Position numbers and translations under genes: made by a program
The notes under the pieces: model-generated
Seen by the model: the letters and a program-made list of their open reading frames with translations, nothing else
What the model was told of the DNA's origin: nothing
The model's database searches: none
In this document: positions 23,446-35,531 of the stretch, one piece after another
Layout of the letters: each line of letters begins with the position of its first letter
Position numbering within the stretch: the stretch's first letter is position 1
From: Artemisia argyi
Lineage: Eukaryota; Streptophyta; Magnoliopsida; Asterales; Asteraceae
Length of the DNA stretch: 64,000 bases
Assembly: GCA_030686995.1 (NCBI GenBank)
Contig: CM060693.1
Span: forward strand, 117,393,228 to 117,457,227
Direction: 5' to 3'

Positions 23446-24170
23446 TATTTTATTTTATTTTTTATTTACTTATATATTTGATTTTTTTTATGTATATAAT
23501 CAAATTGATAATAAACGGATGCACCTTTATTCTATACACAGATGCATTAATTTGTTGTTTATTTTTTTCAGGTGTTGTATTGTTCATCTGATATGACCGT
23601 GACGTGTTCTTGCCAGCGTTTTGACCTTTTTTGTCTTCTATGCCGTCACATTTTTTACGTTTTGAGGATGAACAATGTTCAAGATTTTCCAAAAGAGTAT
23701 GTTCTCGATAGATGGTCGAAGACTCTGGACAGTATTTCTTTTGATGTATCTGTGAATGCTGCTGAGTCAAGTTCTTGTTCTGCACATCGTGGAATTCGCC
23801 AGATTGTTGAAGCTACAGTTGATAGGTTGATGCCGTTCAAAGAAAAACTTGAGCTGTACCGTTTGCAATTGTTGGATTTGTTGTCTTCAGCTGAAGATGA
23901 GGTTCTGTTTCTCTTTCCAATAACAAGGCAGACATTTTCTGTTCGGTGCTTGGTGTCACTGAACCAACTGGTGTTGAGATTAAAGTTCCCAATCAATCGA
24001 AGAACAAAGGGACTGGTTCCCACTCAAGATGGAAGAACATGGATGAAATTTTACGCAAAGAGGCTGACGCATCAAAGAAGATAAGAACTTGTTTTACCAG
24101 TGGAAAGCCTGAAGGTCACAACTCTAGAACCTGCCTGTACAAGAACAGCATCAGTGGTACTTGCAAATGA

Positions 24171-25053
24171 TCAACCCGTTCTACTCGTTCTGTTGATGTG
24201 GATTACCAGGAGTGATGGACCAGTATGTTTCTCACATGCGGCTTTTATGTACTTGTTCTCAAAAAAAAATTCTATCCCTTTATTTTTTTAGGATTTGTGA
24301 TTGAATAATGAACTTCTGCAACAAAAATAAATCTCATTCTGTATGATGAGTACTTTGAATTTGATTTGGATTCTGTATAATTGTACTTTGAAGTTTATTT
24401 GGATTTATGGATTTTTTTTTCTTTTCTTTTTTTTATGTTTGTCTCATATTGTCTGATGTGTAATTTGTATATTGTATTTTTTTTAACATTATACAGATGC
24501 ACCAATCATCATAACCTTGATGCACTTTTTATCATGTGTTTGTTTTATTATTATCAACACATTTATATTGTTACTAGTATATTATCCATAAACATATTCT
24601 ATAAACATATTCTGTGTGAATTTTACTTTGAATTTTGATTTGGATTTATTGAATTTTTCTATGTATGAATTGTAGTTTGAATTTTGATATTTGTGACATT
24701 ACACATAGTGTGCACCTTTTTTACCACACACATATGCACCATTTATCCTAACCTTGATGCACTTTTTACCACACATATATGCATCATATTATATCTGAAC
24801 AAATGTTTAAATGTTATACACACATTTCATTAGTGCATTTTTCATATTTAATATATATAAATGCATTAAGAATTTATACATCAACAAACGTTATCAATAC
24901 ATTTGCATACATAAACATAATAGTTGTTGCATAACATATTTTGCGTAAACATAGTGTATCACACTTTGCATAAACATACTAGTTTTATGCTACGTTAAAC
25001 TTGTGTATCTAATGATTTGAAAGTTCTTAATTCTAGTTCGAATATCAAGCTTA
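24171..25053. other. Intergenic spacer between convergent MULE genes
   Basis: AT-rich, no coding sequence recognised. It contains repeated words TGATGCACTTTTT and TATGCACCA (for example near 24495, 24520, 24700, 24735 and 24762), the same motif as in the element's introns. It presumably holds the 3' untranslated ends of both genes. Confidence 0.6.
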
Positions 25054-25894
25054 TTACATCATATTGTTTGCAGTAATAGACTTGTTCCCTAAAAAGCTCC
25101 ACCTTTTCCTTATTTTCTCTTCACGATCCTCAAAATACTTTGTCACCCTTTTTTGAAACTTTGGGAATGCGCATTTCTTGAAATTTTGTTTCTGAGCATC
25201 GTTGAAGTTGTCGTATTTCTTAGATTCTTGTTCTACCTGCTCTCTTTTTTCGTTGATAAGAGTCATCAACATCTTTACCACATACTTTTTACGAAGGCTT
25301 GTGAGTTGGGTGTTTTGCGCCGAACCTTCTTTTTTAAGTCCCGATTTGAACTCTTTTTCTGTTCTACAGAATGTCTCCATGTGCCTCATTAGGAAAATCG
25401 CAGATCCGAAACGGTCCATGCTTGTTTCCCACTCCAACTTCAATATCTTGATTTTCGTTACTGCTATCTTTGTTGCATTTGGGTGATTTTCTGATTGCAA
25501 ATAATTTGCAAAGATCTTTGTCTATCATAAATAAAAAAATAAAAAATAAAAAAATAAAGGTGGTTAAATCATTTTAAACATAAATATATGCAATATGTGA
25601 AGTTTATAATAACAAATATCTTCAAACCAAAATTCAGATTTGAATATAATAAAACTTTGATGCACTATTTTTTATGTCTTTGATGCTATAATTTTAAAAC
25701 ATTTTTAAAACATACCAATGCTTTTGGAGGATCCCCATACCGCCTAATGACATATTGACTTTGCTCTCGCACGTTGTCGATTATATATGATTTACATGTC
25801 TTGAAATTGTACACGACGAGATAATAGTGATTATAATTTTCTCTTGCCATTGTTATTGGAAAGAAAACCTGGTTGATATTCATATTGTTAAACA

Positions 25895-25895
<1 letters not shown>

Positions 25896-25976
<81 letters not shown>
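25896..25976. repeat. (TA)n inside Ulp1-like gene intron
   Basis: About 80 bases of TA within the 146-bp intron 25869-26014. Confidence 0.95.
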
Positions 25977-25979
<3 letters not shown>

Positions 25980-28287
25980 CAATTTTTTATTTGTTTTTAT
26001 TTAAAATAACTTACCATTTCAACTTTGTCAAGATTTTTTTTCATTGAATATTCAAGCATGCCATCCATCCTTCTTTTGAAGTCGTCTGCCTTCCGTGTTA
26101 TCTTTAAAACACAAAACACGATCACTATATCAACAAATTATTAACAAATATGCACTAAAATTAAATTAGTGATCATATAAGTTGTTATATTGTTTATCTA
26201 ATTATTTTAACACACATGCATTAAAATATTCATACAGGTGCCCTAAAACATACCATACAGATGTACTAAAAATTTGTCATACATATGCTTTAATATTTCA
26301 ATACACTATCAAATACGCAATGTATCCAACCGGTTCCATCGTTCCACATATTTATCGTATTGCATAATCATACTCAATATTATGCATTAATGTATCGCAC
26401 GATTCACTAATACCAATATATCACACGATTTTTTTATAGCAATCATCATTTTTTCATAAAAAAATTAAAACCAATAATCATATAGGTGATATGAGTGTTT
26501 CTCCAATCATACTAACAACATATTGTGCACTAATGATCATTATTATGCAATTATTATATTAAACGTGTTTTCCTTACCAGCATGCCAGTTTTGTAGAAAA
26601 CAGATCGCGATGCCACCTTGTTTTTCAACTTCTCATCATTGTTTTGAATTATGCTCCACACGTCAATTGAAGCGCTTGTTACCGGTAAGTTTCCATACAA
26701 ACTTTCAAATACTACCCTCGGGATCTCCATGTCGAATGTTTTGAACACAATATCCCTGGTCACACGTAAATGTAATACTTCAAAACATGGATGCATTAAC
26801 AATAATTCTATGATGCACTAAACTTATTTTTTATAAAATTAGTATTTATATTTTTACTCACATAGGAGGAAGCATCCCGCTGAACATGTAATCAGCTATT
26901 GTTTTCTCATCACTTTGCAAATTTGTGGTGATGCTGACCTTTCTTTTGACATATGGAGACAATAGTACTTCAGTAGGATTGCTCACTCTTTTCCCTAATA
27001 CTTCATTTCCTTGTTCCATTGGTCTCATAAAGCTTATTGGCACCGCACTAAATTCTCTAGTGGTCGAAAGATTACCCTCATCAAACGTAAGCACTTGTTT
27101 ACCTTTATCCGCACCCGTTTTATGAATTGTTAAATCACCTGGTTTTTTCAACCCTTCTGATATCTTTATTGTCACCTTAGGTCTTTTTATAAATGTTTGG
27201 TGCGTGTTTGTTTTGTTTTGAAGGATCGTATCGACAATCACAGGTTCAGACCTGGGTTTTTCACCTGCTTTCCCTATACTTTCTTGAACGTTATCAACAT
27301 CATCCATCTGTGTTGTTGCTTCAGTCCTTGTCACACCGTCCTTTTCGTTCATAGAAGTATCCTTTGAAGGGTTAACCAATTTGTCATTTTTTGATTTCAC
27401 TACTCCACTTTTATGCTTGTCTCTAGTTTCCATTTCAGAAGGTTGTGTCAGTGGAAGTTTCATTACAACATTTAAATCTGTTTCTATATTGTTCATTTCA
27501 TCATCTTGCGAAAACAGATTGAAGCTTGGTGGTGTGAAATCAATGTATTGCCTTTTTGAAACTTTACCAGTTCCTGTAACTTCTAAATCCTTTTCAGTTG
27601 CGACCGGGATTGAAAGATTTGGTAATCTAGTTGATTCCCCTTTGTTTACGAGTCTTTCCATAATTTGGCTTACAGTCCTTTCGCCAACTTTAATTTTATT
27701 TTTCCTTTTATACTGTATCGACGATTCTTCCACCGGTGATTCTCCAACAAACCTTACATTTGCGTCTTCAACTATTTCATTCACAACTTTTTTTCGGCCT
27801 CCTTTTCAACTTCATTTAACCCCACGTCTGCACTTTTTCCACCTTGATTCACCTCATTTAATACTAGATATTCATTAACGTTTCCACCTTCATTTATACC
27901 AACATTTCCATCAGTTTTCGGTGATTCTCCAACCTGTTTAACCAACTATGCGTCTACACCTTCATTCGCTTCTTTTTCAATATCGCCAATAACCTTTTCT
28001 CTTTTATTTATACCATCAGATTCCTCATTTACCTTATTTCCCCCATTCGTTTCCAAATAATCTTCTGCTGTTTCCATAACGGTTTCTATATCTGGTCCCC
28101 CTCCTAAAAAATCATCTGTGCTTATATCATTTTCTTCTTGTGATAAATGCGCATCATTCATATGTTCATCATTTATATCGTTTTCCGATTCAAGTGCAGC
28201 GGTGATTTTTCCTGGTTTGAACGCTTTCATAATCTTCTCGTTTCTCGACTCAATTAGTGATTTGGGTTCTTCATCTTCAGGGTAAAG

Positions 28288-28399
28288 AATCGCAGCCATT
28301 TCCAGCATTTCATCAACAATGCTTTGTATATTTCCTGTTATTGACAACACCTTTTTTATACAAGGCATTGTTGATGAAATGCTGGAAATGGCTGCGATT
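28288..28399. repeat. 43-bp near-perfect inverted repeat within coding sequence
   Basis: Arms 28288-28330 and 28357-28399 are reverse complements with one mismatch (C/T) around a 26-base loop. They lie inside the first exon of the Ulp1-like gene, so the transcript would fold into a long hairpin. The duplicated segment corresponds to the peptide EMLEMAA and its antisense neighbour. Confidence 0.92.
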
Positions 28400-28428
28400 T
28401 CTATGTCCTGAAACATTTTGTACTGCAT

Positions 28429-29150
28429 ATGATATATAAATAAAAGATGCCCTAATTATAAATAACAGATGCCCAAATTATAAGATACAGATGCCCTAAT
28501 TATAAATAACATATGCATTAACATATATCATTTGATTTCTAACACGTGATCGTTCATGTACTCTAACATCAATTATTACTAATTATACATCTTCATTATA
28601 ATTAAACAATATTTACATTGATTCGTTCTTACATACAAATGATATAATTGAAACAGCATCCTGGCTTATACTAAATATAAACCTAACACCTAATATGCTA
28701 ATAGTTAATGCTAATTCGGGAAGTTTATTTATACAAAACAATATCGTCATCGGGACCATTGATATTAATTGAAACAGCATCCTGGCTTTCCCAATGACAG
28801 ATATTCCAATTTTAATTCTTTGCTAATCATGAAATTCTTTGTTAATACAAATAATGTCAAAAATGTCATTTGCATTAATCGGTCTCTACTAGTTTTGATA
28901 ATCACAAAATACAAACACACATTATATAAAACTACGACTAATAAGTTTTTAATCGGGAAAACTCGTTTTCATCATCAACATCACTTAAGGTATGTACAAA
29001 CTTCTACCAACTTGTGTATGTGATCGAAGGATTTAAAAACTTTACATTTTCATGTCACAAAACAGTTTTACAAATGTATTTTTTTTAAACTTAAAAAAAT
29101 GTTTTATTAAGAAAATGTTTCAACATTCAAAACCATAACAACCATATTTC
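28429..29150. other. MULE right flank, non-coding
   Basis: Begins with three close copies of an AGATGCCCTAATTATAAATA-type word (28446-28512). A segment around GAAACAGCATCCTGGCTT occurs twice (about 28650 and 28770). No gene is seen. The right end of the MULE and the exact start of the following LTR are not visible to me. Confidence 0.5.
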
Positions 29151-29159
29151 CCGCTCAAA

Positions 29160-30043
29160 ACCGACAACAAAACTTCACCAGATAGTTTTTCACCACGTCA
29201 GGACAAAACGTGGAGCGTTTGTCTGGACGGTCCCTTAAATAGGACGGCGGTCCCTTATCGATAAGAGACCGTCCAACATTTATAGGACCGTCGCCTCTTT
29301 CCTGACGTCTATATATACAGAACTATTTTCATCCATAAATCTTCACCTCTGATGCACCAAAACCATCTGTATTCCGAAATTCTTTCCTTAAAATACTCTT
29401 TGATTACATTATCAAGTTCTAGTTGTTTACAAGTGCTCACACTCATCTTTCCTCTAAGTGCAAGAGAAGAACATTCGTTGTAATCAAGAAACGAAGTGTT
29501 GAAGAAGAGTTTTGCTCATCTCATCTTGTTGTTGTGGATCTATCATCACTTTCATTCATTGTTTCGTGTATGTAATAGGACTTGAGTGCAAGTCTTATAT
29601 TGTGTATTGTGTTGTATCGTGCCATCGTGTTGGTACGTGGTGTAAAGCCACGTGGGCATTGATAGATTGGTTCTAGCTAGGATTAGGACTCGACATTCCA
29701 CTTAGTGTCTTTAAACTTGGTGTATGCTTGTGTAAGGTTTTTTCTGCCATAAGGAGCGTGTTGATATAGTGTTTGTGAATTTCTCGAGTGTGAGACTCGA
29801 GGAGTGGAGTAGGGACGAAGGAGTGAGCTTCGTGGCTAAACCGCTATAAATCTTCATGTGCCGGTTTGATCTTTCCTTTCTTTATCTTTACTTGTTTATT
29901 TATCATTGCTTATATCTATTTTTGTGTTGATTTCACATAAGCTTCGAATCGAATCCTTTTTTCAAACACAATTTGTAAAGCCAATTTTATAAAAACGTGA
30001 TTAATAATGGTGAAACTATTCAACCCCCTTTCTAGTTTCTACA
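29160..30043 (+). repeat. 5' LTR of Copia element A (start approximate)
   Basis: The right edge is firm: the LTR ends TTTCTACA at 30043, followed by a Met-tRNA primer site. It contains a TATA box (TATATATA, about 29310), preceded by ACGT-core words (CACGTCA, AACGTGG, TGACGTC) and a palindromic cluster of GGACGGTCC/GGACCGTCC at 29224-29293. The left edge lies somewhere between about 29050 and 29170 and cannot be fixed without the 3' LTR, which is outside the window. Confidence 0.65.
29310..29318 (+). promoter_or_regulatory. LTR TATA box of element A
   Basis: TATATATA 30-40 bases upstream of the likely transcription start, downstream of ACGT-core words. Position within the LTR fits the U3/R boundary. 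Confidence 0.55.
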
Positions 30044-30045
30044 AT

Positions 30046-30057
30046 TGGTATCAGAGC
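30046..30057 (+). promoter_or_regulatory. Primer-binding site of element A
   Basis: TGGTATCAGAGC, complementary to the 3' end of initiator-Met tRNA, two bases after the LTR end. Confidence 0.9.
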
Positions 30058-30111
30058 TTCATTGCTCAAGGATTTTTAAAATATACTGTATTTTAAAACT
30101 TGAAATGATCA

Positions 30112-30546
30112 ATGGAATTTGAAAAATATCAAGAAGGGCAGTCTATGCAAAGACCACCACTCTTTGAGGCTGATAGTTTTATTTATTGGAAAACTCGATT
30201 CGAAACGTATGTGAAATCAAAAGATCTTGATCTTGGCCATGTTATTACAATGGGTGACTTTAAACCTATTGAATTTAATCTTGAAACTAAACAAAATGAA
30301 GTTGTTCCTTATGACAAACAAAGTGATACTCTTAAAAAGAAATTAGCTAAAAATGATGAAGCAAAAATGGTTATTTACAATGCTTTGCCTAAAAAGGAAT
30401 TTCAAAGAATTTTTATGTGCAATACGGCTAAAGATATTTGGAAAACTTTGTTAGTTACTCATCAAGGTAATAATCAAGTCAAAGACAATAAGATCGATCT
30501 TTTGGTTCAATAATATGAACACTTTATCATACCTGAAGATGAATCT
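30112..30546 (+). pseudogene. Element A gag, first part
   Basis: Starts at ATG 30112 with MEFEKYQEGQSMQRPPLFEA and carries the usual Copia gag N-terminal features (WKTRFETYVKS, AKMVIYNALPKKEF, TAKDIWKTL). An in-frame TAA at 30511-30513 sits where Gln is expected (CAA to TAA). The frame then continues to the insertion point of element D at 30546 and resumes at 40825. Confidence 0.85.
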
Positions 30547-33519
30547 TGTCACAACTCGTAATTTCATGTCCTTTTTCACATGTCGAAATTTCATCTTTTA
30601 TTTCGGGAAGTTACTATTCATCAGTTACTATTCACAATTACTATTCACTTTCACTATTCATCTCTGAAATTTTTATTTCATATTCTCGTAAGTTAAACTA
30701 TTTTAACGGTAATCCGAGAGTTTGGCGCTCGTCAGATCATTTCTGCAAAAATCACGAAGCCGTGTCCGAGATTTACTTTCGTGTTTAAACGTCGTTCCAG
30801 CATCCCGATATTTCCATAAAATATTATAAACGATATAAATATGAATTTCTCTCATTTTACGACAATTCTAAAAGTTTTGGAATTTTACGTTTTCTAGTTC
30901 AGCGTTTTACGCGAATTACGCGTTTTTAAACCCGCGTTTCCAGTTTTAACAGCGTTTAAGCATCCCGATGGAACTTACCATTCATTTTATATTTCATCAT
31001 GGAGTATTTTGACAAGTTTAGTAATTCTTTCAAGTTTCATATTTTTACGACACCCGAATTTACGTTTCGCGGTTTAAAACTTTACGTTTAGCGATTAACG
31101 GAACCAAAACCGACTCCGTGAACTAGATATTAACAAGTTTCCTACATACTCATCCACCATGTGCAGCCCCCCCCCCCCCCCCCCCTCCCCTCAAAATATC
31201 TAGTCAACTTGACCAATTATTTACAAAGATGCCATTGGATAAGATTTTTCATACAAAAACACAAATAACACATACTTGTCATTTTTAGAAATCAAATAAC
31301 AAGGTTTTCTCTCCTTTCCTCTCTTCCTAGCCACGACCCATAATTAAAACACAAGGATGATCCATCAATTTTTCAAGATCAAGTTATAATCAAGCTCTAT
31401 TTTCATTCCTTGTTAGGGTTTTGTGATAAAAACCTATGTTTCTTAGTCCATTTCTCATCAAACTCCATATATATTCAAGTAAGCTTCAAGTGTTATTTTC
31501 ATCATCTATTACCTTCATTTCATTAGTAACATGTTGTATTTTCATGATATATTGGTTAAATATGCAAGTAGTTATGTTATATATACCACTTTTCAAGTAT
31601 TTCTTAATTATTATGAGATAAAAATTAACCTATGATTATCCCCATGAAACCCACCAAGGTTGGTGATGTTTAGGAACCCATGACACCTTAAGAAGGTGTA
31701 TGGTAGGATTAGACTAGATTTGTGGTGATTGGAGTGGATTTGGACAAGTATTAAACAAGAAAAATGAATTTTAGCCAGTATATAAATGTTGCTGTCCCAT
31801 TTTGTAAAATCCAGAAAAATCAGGGGATTCCGGGTAACTTTGGGCTAAAGATTTAGAAAATACTTTCAAAAACGAAGCCGTGGGTGAAAGAACGGATTAA
31901 AACGAGTTTATAACGAAGGAGATATGATTTTTGCAATTTTAACGACGAAAACTATTTTCTGAAAATTATACTTGCTGTCCCACGATTTTCAATGGGCAAT
32001 CTGAGGTGTAAAACTTGATCTAGCCATCCCGACTTATCAAAAATATATTAGTATGTTGTCCCACGATTCCGGGGATATAAAGAACGTAGAAAACAAGCTT
32101 ATAACGACCAAGATATACACGTTTCAAAATCGACAAAACTCTATTTATTTCCATCAGCTTTTTACTCATTGATAAACTCATTTATGGAAATTTTATGTCT
32201 TTGACAAAGAGTTAGTTCACCCAGCCTAGTTTCCAAAACATCCAACCGTTTGTCAAAAGGATTTATAACGAATAACTTATGGACTTCCAAACTTTCCCGA
32301 AAACTGCCCAGAATCTGCCGAAACAGCCCAAACACCTTAATTCATGGCTATATATCTTTATGATCGAGACCCGTATGGACAAACTTCAGTTCTATGACCT
32401 TTTAGTTAAGGTGAAAGTCTTTCTAAAACTACTGAGCTTCTTTCCTAACTCTTAATATTCACCATTTCGCGACTAGTTTTGCGAGACTACTTCGGCCATA
32501 TTTTTCAAGTTACGAAAAGTGTCATTTTACGTCGAAAACCTTATATTTGCCGATAGAACACCAAACGAGGATCGTGGAGTACCGTTTCAACATATTTATA
32601 CGAAATGTGGTTATTAACTTAACGAGACGTCAAAAACATATTTTTCGACGATAAACGTTATTTTCAAAACTAACGAGTGGTATCGATAACATACGTATTT
32701 GCATGTGTAGCATCATTTCATTTCTTACATTAGACCGTATCATCCATATTAGGTTGCGGTTAGAGATCGAACCTCATTTCTGTGTATCCACTTTTGTCAT
32801 CGTAGCTATCGCACCAGGTGAGTCATAACCCCTACTCTTTTAATTGTTTTGTAAACTCTTTGGGGGAGAATACATGCTCGTTTTACTTAAACGCATTACT
32901 CGCTTTACATGGTTGATTACCTGCATTTCATTGGTATGTTTGATTACCTGCATTTCATGGGATTGTCATCATTGTTTATATAACCTCATTGTTAAAATTG
33001 TTTATATAGCGGTCTTGCTACACTTATCTTTGAATTGAGATTCAAGCATTATTTTGTTCACACAAACCAAAACACATTTGGCAGTGGGTTGTAAACACAC
33101 AGGTTACAAGTCTCTTATGGCGGGATTTGGAACTGAGTGGATTTACAATGCCTTTGCTGGGACATCTTCATCCATATGCATTACATTCTTTCTCACAAGA
33201 CTCTATGAACTCACCAACCCCGTGTTGACACTTTAGCATGTATTTTCAGGTTTTAAGCAATGGCACGCTAAAGGAGGTTTTGGCAGGGCATGGCATGGTC
33301 ATAGAAGACTCTGATTTATTCATTTGGGGACCGTTCTAAATTATTTTTAGGGCCTACTTCCGCACTACTTTTGACAATGTAAATTCAACATTTTTTATTA
33401 ATCTATTTTATTCTAAATGATTCAAGTGAAAACCATTTTGTACTTGTGTTGTGGTACCAATAGAGTTACACCCCAGCTGCATGTATGCTTCCGCTGGACC
33501 CGATTTTGGGGGTGTAACT
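30547..33519 (+). repeat. 5' LTR of element D
   Basis: About 2.97 kb, starting TGTCACA and ending GGGGGTGTAACT, where TGTGACA would be expected. It contains a run of 19 C at 31167-31185. The part 32166-33519 matches 39649-40819. Small open frames inside (for example 33054-33236) recur in the 3' LTR and are not genes. Confidence 0.8.
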
Positions 33520-33522
33520 GAT

Positions 33523-33534
33523 TAGCATCAGAGC
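33523..33534 (+). promoter_or_regulatory. Primer-binding site of element D, mutated
   Basis: TAGCATCAGAGC, one change from the TGGCATCAGAGC seen in element B. Confidence 0.75.
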
Positions 33535-35531
33535 TTTGGCTATAGCGAACTAAGTGTTTTTAAAACCTAGACTATAGCTACTTTCAAGAAACTTAACCCT
33601 ATGACCGTCACGTACCTGCCTGCCAAGATGATGCCTCATTTGTGGTTAGTTGCTGACATAGGTGATGAGATTTGTGTCTCATTATCTGATATATTATATT
33701 CATTTATTATAGTTGATTACTATAATTGTCTTTCATATAAGCATGTTCACGTATCATATATGTCACTGCGTTATGTTTTTCTTTGCATAGTTTCATCATT
33801 TGACCTCGAGTTTTGTCAGTTGCCTTAGTCTTTCAGAACGTCTTGGTATTTGTGAAGGACATAGTATTAGTATAACTGAACTGAGTTTTTCAAAATTCAT
33901 GGAACCTCGGTGGAATATAGACTAGTCATTTATATTCAACCCGGGATAGTAGGAGATAGGCTGACTACCTATATCTGACTCAGAAATGAATTTTGCAACA
34001 CTGAGAATGGTTATAATAAAATTTTGTCTGGATTGAATGCTCTACTCAATTTCTAAATGTTTCATGCATGTGTGAGTATACCCTCGTTGTCAGAACATTC
34101 ATACTTTTCATCACCTCGTGAACCGCCGCTTGGAAGCACGTCAACTAGTCATTTAATTTCATGAACATTTACGTCTATGCACTATACACTTACATCATAG
34201 TATTTTCTTTCATCACAATCACATTATGTCGTAGCTGTCACATTCTTTTCCCTTCTCACCATCACTATCATTTCCTTTCCCCATCCCCATATATATATAA
34301 GGAATTAGGTGACACTCTATAGATTCCTATGCCACTCATCCCTCAGTACTCCCAATATTGATAAGTGGATATTATCAAGGACCTCCCTAGGAAAGATTTT
34401 CCATACCATCAATTACTAAGAGGATTTCTCGATACAAGAAAAGCAATGAAAGGATTACAGAACTACTAACAAGGACTAGAAGTATATAGTCAGAAAATTC
34501 ATAACTCAACAACAATCCTAAGATACCACGAGACCATCCGAATCACCATCTCTGACCTAGTTTTCAAAATTTATCATTCAAAGGTACTAGCTAGACTGAG
34601 CTACAGGATCGAACACAATGTTAAGGTACGCTAACAACACTATAGAAATAAACCAAGCCTTCTAACCGATACTGTAGAGTATTTTTATTAAACATGGTCT
34701 CATCTAAACGCAAACTTCCCTGCAATGAGTTTTCACCAAGGATAATTGATTTGAAGTAAGAATATCGATATAGATTCCCCTAAGGCGTTGTGTTCTCTAG
34801 AAATTCCAGATAACCTCATTTTCATACCAAGAAAGGGATCAAAACCGAAAATATATTTTACCAATGTGATGACAAATTTCAACGATAAATCATTTCAGGA
34901 CTTAAGTTAGTTTGAATATTTATGCGTGTAGTTTTGCTTAGTACCCACCAATAGGCATTATTCAACCTCAGGAACTAAACGTTAGACATCTATGCATTTG
35001 TGCAGACATATCTACCTGTCTATTTTACCCTCTTAATACTTTCACTTTTAAAGGGATTTTTCTCCAAACTACCGTTATACAAAACATGTATCTTGTAAGA
35101 AATACTTTTCTGAGGCACTTATTTCGACAAGCAAATTCCTTTTGGTTAATCTTTTACAAAACTACTGGATGCTAAGAAATTTTAAACATCGAGCTTTGGT
35201 AAATCAATCACTATATTACATCACTTATACATTTAGGATTTTGTGATTTGATGACATAGAGCTTGGGGAAAATCTTAGTAATGGAGAATAAGCATCGTAG
35301 TTGGAGAAAGACTCAATTCATGACATCCTGCTGAGGATCACAACCTTATCCTAATCTATTATTTTCAACAACACCCCTTTGACAGACTTAACCTTGTAAG
35401 TTCTTCCACAAGATTCATTATACCCATTTCAATTATTTCTAATAGAGGAATTTGATTCACCTCAAACTCCTAGCAATTTCATTAAGTTTCCTCTGGAACC
35501 ACACCACCTATCATCTTCAGACCAATGGTCA
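33535..35531 (+). pseudogene. Element D interior with integrase remnant
   Basis: Mostly eroded sequence. At about 35425-35530 the reading (with shifts) gives PISIISNRG, FTSN and TTYHLQTNG, matching the Gypsy integrase core motifs PxSIISDRDxRFTS and TAYHPQTDGQ. The sequence breaks off exactly there, at the start of element E. No gag, protease or reverse transcriptase motif is recognisable. Confidence 0.65.

Larger units (their letters stand above)
21070..24170 (+). pseudogene. FAR1-type Mutator-like transposase, broken
   Basis: Four exons: 21070-22009, 22191-22449, 22785-23366 and 23572 to about 24170, joined by GT-AG introns. Exon 1 encodes the FAR1/WRKY-GCM1 zinc-cluster DNA-binding domain (FYRQYAKMSGFDIKLG, CRKSGKK, TDCPASMRI, HNHPL) and the start of the MULE transposase domain (FDATFRSN). 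Exon 2 continues with GIDNHNHSVTFGAGLLSDE and VIVTDQDPSMKQAIADVFPN, ending in LCMWHIM. Exon 3 carries the E-containing helix region (SESENHFFGRF). Exon 4 has a SWIM zinc finger (TCSCQRFDLFCLLCRHIFYV) and a C-terminal CxxC-GHNSRTC knuckle. Stops lie at 21594-21596, 22432-22434, 23010-23012 and 23232-23234, with a frameshift near 23905. Introns 1 and 3 are filled with (TA)n. The Asp residues and SWIM ligands are preserved, so decay is recent relative to domain loss. The gene is convergent with the Ulp1-like gene at 25054-28428. Confidence 0.88.
25054..28428 (-). pseudogene. Ulp1-like (C48 peptidase) gene of the MULE, broken
   Basis: Minus-strand gene with five exons: 28428-26862, 26755-26578, 26101-26015, 25868-25716 and 25521-25054, with GT-AG introns. 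Exon 1 encodes a long hydrophilic, Glu/Lys/Thr-rich N-terminal region. Exons 2-5 give the protease-like part: FDMEIPRVVFESLYGNLPVT; NHYYLVVYN and SYIIDN (the expected His and Asp); and DRFGSAIFLMRHMETF, followed by a Lys/Glu-rich tail. Ulp1-family proteases cut SUMO-like modifiers. ULP-like genes are known passengers of MULEs (Kaonashi elements of Arabidopsis, CUMULE of melon), which supports one element with the convergent FAR1-type transposase. At the usual DCGV(F) site this copy has GSAIF, so the catalytic Cys appears replaced by Ser. A TAG at 27946 and a frameshift near 27790 break exon 1. The intron 25869-26014 holds a (TA)n run. Confidence 0.75.
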
